Origin: Candidatus Halocynthiibacter alkanivorans
Lineage (GTDB): Bacteria > Pseudomonadota > Alphaproteobacteria > Rhodobacterales > Rhodobacteraceae
Assembly: GCF_003333265.1 (NCBI RefSeq)
Contig: NZ_QOLB01000143.1
Span: 1-64,000, forward strand
Length of the DNA: 64,000 nt
Direction: 5' to 3'
Made by a program: the position numbers and the translations under genes. Of the stretch, positions 9,107 to 15,995 are shown one piece after another. Positions within the stretch are counted from its first letter, which is position 1; each line of letters opens with the position of its first letter. The notes under the pieces are model-generated. The model was not told the origin of the DNA, searched no databases, and saw nothing but the letters and a program-made list of their open reading frames with translations.

Positions 9107-9932
9107 TGCCAACGCTATCCCCGCCCGAAGCATCCGCCCCGGTCAACGGATCCATTTTCAGGCTGCGCAGGTCCATAAGCGCGGTGTCGCCCGCATCCGT
9201 GGCCAGCAGACGTTGCCCGAGACCGGCAAACGTGTCCTCGCCCAGATCGCGCCAGTCGGTGGCACGTGCCAGTTTCAGCCCATCCTTGTCCTGACTGGCG
9301 GTACCGGCATACCGCGTCGGGATCAGCGCCACGATGTTGCCGCCGTTCTGAAGCGTGATCGTCACCGGCGTCCACACCGTGTCGCGCAGGTCTTCGGGCG
9401 GCTCGGCTTCAAGTAAGGAAATCACCGAGAAGGGCATCCAGAAATATTTGCCGTTGACCACCACCTCAAGCATCGGCCCGAGCCGCATATCCGCATCTGC
9501 AATCCAGTCAAAGCGGGTGCCGTTCAATTCACCGCCCAGCGCCGGCGCGGCTTCAAACGCCTGGGTGCGCAATGCCGCGGCCGCGGCGGTATTGCCGCCG
9601 GCCTGGAGCTTGAGCGCCTCCACCAGCAGCGCCGTCCACGCCTGGGGTTCCCCAAAGATCAGCGGCTCTTTTTCGCCAGAAAAGACTTTCTCGCGATAGA
9701 CTTCGCAGATGATGCCTTCGCGGTAGGTCTGCGCCATCGGCACCGCCATCGCATCCAGTTCGCCGCAGAGTTTCAACTGGGTGATAGCGCGTTTCCAGTC
9801 GCCGAGAACACAAAGCAGCTGAAACAGGAAGATACGCAGTTTCGGGTCCGAAGCCCGCGCCCGGACCTGGGTCTGCAACGCGTCCAGCGTTGCGGCCAGA
9901 TCGCCGGATTTCAGATGCTCTTCTGCAGTCAT
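9099..9932 (-). CDS. tagJ: T6SS accessory protein TagJ/ImpE
   Basis: A 277-aa ImpE-family protein: an N-terminal TPR-like helical half (AEEHLKSGDLAATLDALQTQV) and a C-terminal half containing the ImpE block (FDWIADADMRLGP, GKYFWMPF). In Pseudomonas, TagJ binds the TssB N-terminal helix and modulates ClpV-driven disassembly. Its presence places the cluster with TagJ-containing T6SS types. The start at 9932 is preferred because GGGGGG lies 7 bases upstream; the frame is open 9 codons further up. Confidence 0.92.
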   Translation of the reverse strand: MTAEEHLKSGDLAATLDALQTQVRARASDPKLRIFLFQLLCVLGDWKRAITQLKLCGELDAMAVPMAQTYREGIICEVYREKVFSGEKEPLIFGEPQAWTALLVEALKLQAGGNTAAAAALRTQAFEAAPALGGELNGTRFDWIADADMRLGPMLEVVVNGKYFWMPFSVISLLEAEPPEDLRDTVWTPVTITLQNGGNIVALIPTRYAGTASQDKDGLKLARATDWRDLGEDTFAGLGQRLLATDAGDTALMDLRSLKMDPLTGADASGGDSVGNG

Positions 9933-10008
9933 ACATACCCCCCACCGGGTCCGGTTCACTCATAAATCCCGCGCAGGCATACCGCCCTGCGCGGGCTGGT
10001 CTGATCGC

Positions 10009-10533
10009 TCAGACGTCCATCGTTGCCTGGTTGGTGACGCGGCTCCACTGGGCCACTTTGGGCGCAGCCATTTCACCGGTGGCTTTTTGCTGGGAATATT
10101 CCACCCGGATGGCACCGTATTGAAAGATTACGGTTTCTTCGCAAATATCGTCGCCGTCAGACCCGGACCAGGAAATGTCCTGCACCATGACAAAGGCAAA
10201 CTTGAAGATCAGGAAGGGTTTGCCCGAGGCGCTGGCTTCACCGCTGGAGCGGCGCAGGTGAATTTCCAGGTCAGTGAAATGTTTGCCTGTCACCAGGTTG
10301 TGGAACAATCCCGGCGAGGCGGTGTCGGTTTTTTTGGTCACGGTAAATTCTTTGAACGTCGCTTTGCCGGCGCCGCCCCCGGCCGAGATGGACCCGATAT
10401 TGATGTTGTTTTCAGCGCCCAGCTCAAACGACAGGATTTCGAACGCTTTTTTATCTTTGTAAGTCGTGTCCTGGGTTTCGCCGGGTATCAGATCGCCCTG
10501 GCTTGGGGAGTAACAGAATGCATCGAATGACAT
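10009..10533 (-). CDS. hcp: T6SS tube protein Hcp/TssD
   Basis: A 174-aa Hcp-family protein (normal length) with the family's AFEILSFELGA, TVTKKTDTASP and EETVIFQYGAIRVEY stretches. Hcp hexamers stack into the inner tube that is expelled on contraction. The gene is separated from tssC by 85 bases that include a hairpin plus U-run (10556-10581), and from tagJ by 76 bases, so its mRNA level is probably set separately from the rest of the operon. Confidence 0.96.
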   Translation of the reverse strand: MSFDAFCYSPSQGDLIPGETQDTTYKDKKAFEILSFELGAENNINIGSISAGGGAGKATFKEFTVTKKTDTASPGLFHNLVTGKHFTDLEIHLRRSSGEASASGKPFLIFKFAFVMVQDISWSGSDGDDICEETVIFQYGAIRVEYSQQKATGEMAAPKVAQWSRVTNQATMDV

Positions 10534-10555
10534 GGTTCAGATCTCCAGTACTTGT

Positions 10556-10581
10556 AAAAACCGGCCCTATAGGCCGCGGTT
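10556..10581 (-). terminator. Hairpin plus U-run between tssC and hcp (likely attenuator)
   Basis: Read on the minus strand, AACC-GC-GGCC, loop TATAG, GGCC-GGTT is followed at once by TTTTT. The stem is 8 base pairs with a two-base bulge. It lies after the tssC stop and before the hcp start, so it could terminate part of the transcripts or protect an hcp-containing mRNA end. Confidence 0.55.
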
Positions 10582-10618
10582 GCAACAATAGACGCGCCGA
10601 GACAGCGCGCCTGCCTGA

Positions 10619-12118
10619 TCACCCTTTTTCGGTGGGCAATTTGGACACCAGACGGAGGGACACCGAGAGGCCTTCGAGCTGGTAATGAGGTTTGAGGAAA
10701 AACTTAGAGGTGTAATAGCCCGGGTTTCCTTCGACCTCTTCCACGACCACTTCTGCGGCCGCGAGCGGTTTGCGCGCTTTTTCCGATTCCGGCGAGGTAT
10801 CGGCGGTGAAATCAACATATTCGTTGATCCATTCCTGCAGCCAGTTCTGCATATCATCGCGCGATTTGTAGGAGCCGACTTTGTCGCGCACGATACATTT
10901 CAGGTAATGGGCAAAACGGCAGGTGGCGAAAAGATAGGGCAGCCGCGCCGCCAGATTGGCGTTGGAGGTGGCGTCCGGATCATTATATTCCGCCGGTTTA
11001 TGCAGCGACTGCGCCCCGATAAACGCCGCAACATCCGAGTTTTTGCGGTGGATCAGAGGCATCATGCCGTTCTTGGCCAGCTCGGCTTCGCGCCGGTCTG
11101 AAATGGCAATTTCGGTGGGGCATTTCATATCGACACCGCCATCATCGGTCGGGAAAGTATGCGAGGGCAGATTTTCCACCGCACCGCCGGATTCCACCCC
11201 GCGGATGCGGGAGCACCAGCCATATTCCTTGAACGACTTGTTGATGTTCACTGCCATGCCGTACGCAGCATTGACCCAGCCGTACTTGGTGGCATCAGTC
11301 CCGTCGGTGTCCTCTTCAAAGGCAAACGCCTCCACCGGATCGGTTTTGGCACCGTAAGGCAGACGGCCAAGGAAACGCGGCATCGCCAGGCCGACGTATT
11401 TGGAATCTTCGCTTTCGCGCAGGCTGCGCCAGGCGGCATATTCCGGGGTCTGGAAGATCTTGGTCAAATCGCGCGGATTGGCCAGTTCTGACCAGCTGTC
11501 CATCTGGAACAATTCGGGCTTGGCACCGGTAATCAGCGGCGCATGGGCGGCGGCGGCGATTTTGGACATTTCGCCCAGCAGCTCCAGGTCGGGCGGAGAG
11601 TGGTCAAAATGGTAATCCGCCACCAGGGTGCCATAGGGTTCACCACCGAACTGGCCGAATTCCTCTTCATAGACTTTCTTGAAGATCGGCGACTGGTCCC
11701 AGGCGGTGCCTTTGAATTTGCGCAGGGTTTTGTGCATATCCTTTTTGGAGATGTTCAGCACCCGGATCTTCAGCATCTCGTCGGTCTCGGTGTTGTTCAC
11801 CAGGTAATGCAGCCCGCGCCAGGCGCTTTCGAGCTGCTGGAACTCCGCATTGTGCAGGATCAGATTGACCTGTTCGGTCAGTTTCTGGTCGATCTGAGCC
11901 ACAATGCTTTCAATCGAGCGCAGCGCGTCATCCGAGATCAGGTCGGTGTTGACCAGCGCCTGTTCGGCAAGCGTTTTCACCGCTTGTTCAACGGCGGTTT
12001 TGGCCTGGTCAGACTTGGGGCGGAATTCTTTTTGCAGCAGGCTTTCAAATTCAGAAGAACCAAAGGCGGTTGCACCTTCGGCAGCGGTTTGCAGGTCGTC
12101 TGTGTCGCTATCTGCCAT
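10619..12118 (-). CDS. tssC: T6SS sheath large subunit TssC
   Basis: A 499-aa EvpB/VipB-family protein of normal length. Family blocks include FQQLESAWRGLHYLV, KIRVLNISKKDM, PYGTLVADYHFDH, RFLGRLPYG and the C-terminal LEGLSVSLRLVSKLP. With TssB it forms the cytoplasmic contractile sheath. It starts 2 bases after tssB stops, as usual for the pair. No second tssC is visible, although a second tssB is present at the left edge. Confidence 0.97.
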   Translation of the reverse strand: MADSDTDDLQTAAEGATAFGSSEFESLLQKEFRPKSDQAKTAVEQAVKTLAEQALVNTDLISDDALRSIESIVAQIDQKLTEQVNLILHNAEFQQLESAWRGLHYLVNNTETDEMLKIRVLNISKKDMHKTLRKFKGTAWDQSPIFKKVYEEEFGQFGGEPYGTLVADYHFDHSPPDLELLGEMSKIAAAAHAPLITGAKPELFQMDSWSELANPRDLTKIFQTPEYAAWRSLRESEDSKYVGLAMPRFLGRLPYGAKTDPVEAFAFEEDTDGTDATKYGWVNAAYGMAVNINKSFKEYGWCSRIRGVESGGAVENLPSHTFPTDDGGVDMKCPTEIAISDRREAELAKNGMMPLIHRKNSDVAAFIGAQSLHKPAEYNDPDATSNANLAARLPYLFATCRFAHYLKCIVRDKVGSYKSRDDMQNWLQEWINEYVDFTADTSPESEKARKPLAAAEVVVEEVEGNPGYYTSKFFLKPHYQLEGLSVSLRLVSKLPTEKG

Positions 12119-12120
12119 GC

Positions 12121-12645
12121 TTATTCACCGTCCTTTTCAGTGTCCTGATCTGCGCCCGGGGCCGGTTGTGCCGCCAGGGTTTTCAACAGGGTGGGATCCT
12201 GGATGATCTTGCCGATCAGGTCTTCCGCCCCGGTTTTGCCGTCCATATAGGTCATCAGGTTGGACAGTTCGGTGCGCGCCTCCAGCAGTTTGCGCAGCGG
12301 CTCAACGTTTTTGGCGATCGCCGCGGGTGAGAAATCATCCATGCTTTCAAAGGTGATATCCACCGCCATATTGCCCTCCCCGGTCAGGGTGTTGGGCACG
12401 GTGAAAGCGGCACGCGGCTTCATCGATTTCATCCGGTCGTCGAAATTATCGACGTCGATTTCCAGAAATTTGCGATCCGCGACGGCGGGCTGAGGTTCTT
12501 CGGATTTGCCGGAAAGATCGGAGATCACCCCCATCACGAACGGCAGCTGAACCTTTTTCTCGGCGCCATAAAGTTCAACATCATATTCGATCTGAACACG
12601 GGGCGCGCGATTGCGCGCTATGAATTTTTGTGAACTACCGGCCAT
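12121..12645 (-). CDS. tssB: T6SS sheath small subunit TssB
   Basis: A 174-aa ImpB/VipA-family protein of normal length. It has RVQIEYDVELYGAEKKVQLPF, FLEIDVDNFDDRM and LMTYMDGKTGAEDL, typical of the family. The N-terminal helix is the expected TagJ/ClpV contact. It is a close paralogue of the partial gene at 1-836 but lacks the long Ala-rich tail. Confidence 0.96.
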   Translation of the reverse strand: MAGSSQKFIARNRAPRVQIEYDVELYGAEKKVQLPFVMGVISDLSGKSEEPQPAVADRKFLEIDVDNFDDRMKSMKPRAAFTVPNTLTGEGNMAVDITFESMDDFSPAAIAKNVEPLRKLLEARTELSNLMTYMDGKTGAEDLIGKIIQDPTLLKTLAAQPAPGADQDTEKDGE

Positions 12646-12702
12646 TTAGAACTCCTCGTCTGAACATAGATTTACAAATCGCAAGCCGCCGGAGAGCGGT
12701 TG

Positions 12703-13728
12703 CTAGAACTCTTCCCGAATGCCTCCGATGCGCCGGACACTGTCCAGCGCCTCTGGCGCCATATCTTTGATGATCGCCATGAAATCGGCGCCAACCAGGC
12801 GTTTGGCGCGCAGCAGCAGCACCGGAACCGGACTCGCCGGTTCTTCGCGCTCATAATAGGCGACGATGCGGTCAATGGCGTTGGAGACGTCATTGGTCGA
12901 ATTGATCGCCCCCGGGACCGATGCCGCAGCCATTGCAACGGCTGGTGCCGCCCCTGCCGGGCTCCCGTCTTCTGCGGTGCCCTCCTCAACTTCGACCTCA
13001 AGCCCGCTGTGTTGCTGCAATTTTCCGGTGATCTGTTTCAGGGTCTTGACCAGTTCGTCCAGATCCGGCCCCTGGCCGGGCAGCTCCTCGTCAAACTTTG
13101 CCGAAATCGCCGCCGCGCTGGCCTGCGCCGCAACTGCAGCAGCCAGCCCCTGGCTCAGATACTCATCATCAGTGTCCTGAAACGCCGCCGAAACACTGGC
13201 GGTATCAGGCACGTTGTCCATTTTCGCCGGCGCGGCGATTTCGCCTTCGGCAATGTTGATATCGCGCAGGGACAGCTTGCCAAAGGTGCGGCTGTCGGTG
13301 AGCGGCGCCAGCCGCAGCGCCCGCAGGATGGTATCGCGGTCCGCCAGCGCCTGCACCGCGTTGACGCGCATCGTCGGGTCACCGTCATCTTCATCCAGCT
13401 GTGGATGGCAACTGTCCCAATACTGATCGAGACAGCCCTGAATATACTCCAGCACGCCGGCAAACCCGGTGAGCCCCTCAAGCCGCAGAGTGGCGCCGGC
13501 CAGGTAGACTGCCGCGCGCAGATCATTGCTACGCTCCAGCACCTCAACGGCCTTGGCGGAAATCTCGCGGAAATCAGGGTCTTCGGCCGCAAGGATCTCC
13601 TCCCCCGCCTGACGTTCTTCGCCAGGCTGGGCCACGATTTCAAGCTCGGTAAAAACCGGATCGTACTCAAGGTTTTCACCGCTTGGAGCATCGTCACTGT
13701 GGCTTTTCAGCAGCGACAGAATTTCCAT
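12703..13728 (-). CDS. tssA: T6SS assembly protein TssA (ImpA N-terminal domain)
   Basis: A 341-aa ImpA/TssA protein. The N-terminal DDAPSGENLEYDPVFTELE block is diagnostic for the ImpA_N domain; the middle is Ala-rich and the C-terminus helical. TssA caps the growing sheath-tube or primes the baseplate. The start at 13728 is chosen because TTAGGGGGCCAA precedes it; the frame is open a further 58 codons upstream, but that part is not TssA-like. It is the first gene of the T6SS operon, with an AT-rich region ahead of it. Confidence 0.92.
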   Translation of the reverse strand: MEILSLLKSHSDDAPSGENLEYDPVFTELEIVAQPGEERQAGEEILAAEDPDFREISAKAVEVLERSNDLRAAVYLAGATLRLEGLTGFAGVLEYIQGCLDQYWDSCHPQLDEDDGDPTMRVNAVQALADRDTILRALRLAPLTDSRTFGKLSLRDINIAEGEIAAPAKMDNVPDTASVSAAFQDTDDEYLSQGLAAAVAAQASAAAISAKFDEELPGQGPDLDELVKTLKQITGKLQQHSGLEVEVEEGTAEDGSPAGAAPAVAMAAASVPGAINSTNDVSNAIDRIVAYYEREEPASPVPVLLLRAKRLVGADFMAIIKDMAPEALDSVRRIGGIREEF

Positions 13729-14040
13729 TTGGCCCCCTAACAAATTCAGGCAATCTAATTGGATATCAGTAATTAAACCAACGGTAGCATATACGTTGCG
13801 CAAATCTATAAATCTTTTTTTAATGGTTTGATTTCCCGGAAAATTGAGGGCTTGACCCAATGCGGAACTTCTCGTTTTCTGGCAATATTGCCCGGGCCGC
13901 ACCTGATGCGCCCCTGTTAGACCCGTTGAGATGCCGGCCTGAAGAACAGCCCCTGACTGTCCGCTTTCGTAAGTTCTGAATCGCGCACAGCCCTGGTTTT
14001 ACTGTTCCGGACCGCAAAACAAGCAGATAAGGAGACACCT
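13729..14040. promoter_or_regulatory. Divergent intergenic region between tssA and the exbB-exbD block
   Basis: About 310 bases without a credible gene, clearly more AT-rich than its surroundings near 13740-13860. It must hold the T6SS operon promoter (minus) and the promoter of the gene at 14041 (plus). A possible minus-strand sigma70-like pair (TTGGTT, 17 bases, TTAGAT) lies near 13750-13780 and a plus-strand TTGACC is at about 13852; both are weak matches. Confidence 0.4.
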
Positions 14041-14466
14041 ATGCGGCAGATGAGCAGAGGCGCGGTGGCGCTGATTTTGGCGCTGTTCAGCGCCGCCCCG
14101 GTACTTTCGGCAGAGGGCCGGCTGACGGTGGAGCTGAACAAGTTTGAGCAGGATGAAGGCGGCGGCTGCCGGGCATTTTTCCTGTTCCGCAATCAGACTG
14201 GCCTGACGCTGGAAGGATTTGAAATGTCCTTGGCAGTGCTAAACACTCAGGGGGTGATTGACCGGTTGTTATCCATTGATGCCGCGCCACTGCCGGCAGC
14301 GCGGACCACGTTGAAATTGTTTGAAATTCCAGAAACTGCCTGCGGTGACATTTCTGAAATTCTACTGCATGATATTCCCAGTTGCAGACCGCAGAATGAG
14401 GCCGAGACCGATTGTTTTGCGCTGATTGATCTGGACAGCAAAACCAGCGCCGCATTGGTGAAATAG
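14041..14466 (+). CDS. Secreted protein of unknown function, first gene of the exbB-exbD block
   Basis: A 141-aa protein with a clear signal peptide (cleavage probably after VLSA, residue 24). The mature part of about 115 residues looks beta-rich and has four cysteines (43, 101, 115, 125), enough for two periplasmic disulfides. AAGGAGACACCT precedes the ATG. It ends 3 bases before exbB, so it is probably the first gene of the same transcript. I do not recognise a family; a periplasmic partner of the ExbBD complex or a chaperone-like beta-sandwich is possible. Confidence 0.75.
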   Translation: MRQMSRGAVALILALFSAAPVLSAEGRLTVELNKFEQDEGGGCRAFFLFRNQTGLTLEGFEMSLAVLNTQGVIDRLLSIDAAPLPAARTTLKLFEIPETACGDISEILLHDIPSCRPQNEAETDCFALIDLDSKTSAALVK

Positions 14467-14469
14467 ATC

Positions 14470-15087
14470 ATGTTGCGCAGTTATGCAGAGAGCCTTGGCA
14501 CCGCCGGTCCGATCATCCTTATCCTGCTGCTCTTATCGCTTCTGTCCCTGGGGCTGATCGTGGCCAAGACCATGCAGCTCTGGTCCTGCCGCTCTGGAAA
14601 GGAGCTGCGCGAGTTGGCGCTGGACCAGTGGCGCGATGGCGAGCACGCCGCGGCGGTGGCGACGCTTCGGGCGGGAAAATCGCCGGCCGACCGGGTGGCC
14701 GCCTTTGCGGCACAGGGGCTGGTGGACGGCATTGAGCGCCAGGATCTCGAAGGCGAGCTGACCAGGCGCGGCAATGAGGAGCTTGATGAAATGAACCGGC
14801 ATATCCGCCTGCTGGAGCTGGTGGCGATGATCAGCCCGCTTTTAGGCCTCCTCGGCACGGTTCTGGGGATGATTCAGTCGTTTCAGGAGCTGGAACTGGC
14901 CCAGGGCGCGGCCAATGCCTCGCTTCTGGCGGGCGGTATATGGCAGGCGCTGCTGACCACCGCCGCCGGCCTGGTCGTGGCGATCCCCGCCGCCATCGGC
15001 GCCACGTTGCTGTCTGCGCGAATTGAGGGCGCCGGACAAATGATTGAAAGCGCGGCGGGGCGGATGCTGATGAGCAAAAGCCGCTAA
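14470..15087 (+). CDS. MotA/TolQ/ExbB-family proton channel protein
   Basis: A 205-aa protein with three predicted membrane helices: residues ~14-33, then ISPLLGLLGTVLGMIQSF and WQALLTTAAGLVVAIPAA. The last two are the conserved ExbB/TolQ pore helices. With ExbD it forms an inner-membrane channel that converts proton (in some relatives sodium) flow into mechanical work on a periplasm-spanning partner. A cytoplasmic loop lies between helices 1 and 2. It is followed by two exbD genes and a TonB-like gene, giving a complete energising unit. Confidence 0.9.
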   Translation: MLRSYAESLGTAGPIILILLLLSLLSLGLIVAKTMQLWSCRSGKELRELALDQWRDGEHAAAVATLRAGKSPADRVAAFAAQGLVDGIERQDLEGELTRRGNEELDEMNRHIRLLELVAMISPLLGLLGTVLGMIQSFQELELAQGAANASLLAGGIWQALLTTAAGLVVAIPAAIGATLLSARIEGAGQMIESAAGRMLMSKSR

Positions 15088-15156
15088 GTCCCGCGCGCCC
15101 CGCGTGGCCACGTCGCGCAACGGCGCCAGTCCGCAAGCAGAGGAGCAGATTCCGCT

Positions 15157-15591
15157 ATGGAACTCAGACGATCCCGGCCGCAAAAGACGCTGATTTCGCT
15201 GGTGCCGATGATCGACGTCATGTTGATATTGCTGGTGTTTTTCATGGTGACCTCCACATACCTGGATCTGGACATCATCCCCACGGTTGAACAATCAGAG
15301 GAGCGCGCACCAGAGGATCCGGCGCCGCCGACTGCAGGGGCGCAAGCGGCCGTGAACACGTTGCTGGTGCGGATATCTCCTGCCGGCGATCCGGTGATCC
15401 GGGGCCAGAGCCTGTCCGTCGCCGGGCTGATCGCGCGCGTTGAGGAGGCTCAGACGCAACAGGCAGGACTGCAGGTTCTGGTACTGCCCTCGGGTCAGGC
15501 GACGCTGCAGGCACTGGTTTCGGTGGTGGATGCGCTGACCCGGGCCGGCGTGCAGCGCCTGCGGGTGATTCGCCTTGAGGTCGCGCCATGA
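15157..15591 (+). CDS. ExbD/TolR-family protein (first copy)
   Basis: A 144-aa single-pass inner-membrane protein: a basic N-terminus (MELRRSRPQKT), then the ExbD helix PMIDVMLILLVFFMV with the essential Asp in IDV, then a ~100-residue periplasmic domain with the TolR-like fold pattern. It works with the ExbB protein encoded 69 bases upstream. Its stop overlaps the start of the second exbD (ATGA), so the two are made together. Confidence 0.9.
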   Translation: MELRRSRPQKTLISLVPMIDVMLILLVFFMVTSTYLDLDIIPTVEQSEERAPEDPAPPTAGAQAAVNTLLVRISPAGDPVIRGQSLSVAGLIARVEEAQTQQAGLQVLVLPSGQATLQALVSVVDALTRAGVQRLRVIRLEVAP

Positions 15592-15995
15592 AGCTGCGCC
15601 GCAACCGGCAAAGGGTCGTGCCCGAAACCATTGTGGCGCTGATCGACGTGGTGTTTTTCCTGCTGGTGTTTTTCATGCTGATCGGGCGGATGGACGCCTC
15701 ATCGCCGTTTGAAGTGGCGCCGCCGCTGGCGCTCAGCGGTGCCGATATGCCTGCCGGCGGTGTCACCGTGTCGATTGGCCAGGACGGTGCCCTGGCGCTC
15801 GACGGGTTTGCGACAGACCGTGCCGCGGTGCTGGCCGGGATAAGCGCCCGGCTTGACGTCAGCCCACAGCTGCTGATCCGGATCAACGCCCATAAAGACA
15901 CCGCTCTGAGGCGGGTGATGCCACTGATCAGCGCGATCGAAGCGCTGGGGGCACAAAACGTCGCCCTGGTGGTCACCCCGGCGCCGCTGCCATGA
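15588..15995 (+). CDS. ExbD/TolR-family protein (second copy)
   Basis: A 135-aa paralogue of the preceding gene: basic N-terminus, helix TIVALIDVVFFLLVFFMLI with the conserved Asp, and a periplasmic domain with INAHKDTALRRVMPLISAIEALG, the usual ExbD C-terminal pattern. Two different ExbDs after one ExbB suggests a heterodimeric ExbD in the pore. Overlaps the next start by 4 bases (ATGA). Confidence 0.9.
   Translation: MKLRRNRQRVVPETIVALIDVVFFLLVFFMLIGRMDASSPFEVAPPLALSGADMPAGGVTVSIGQDGALALDGFATDRAAVLAGISARLDVSPQLLIRINAHKDTALRRVMPLISAIEALGAQNVALVVTPAPLP

Noticed and set aside
10619-12148. Plus-strand frames opposite tssB, tssC and clpV (80-230 aa)
   Set aside because: Shadow readings of strongly coding minus-strand genes with family-wide conservation.
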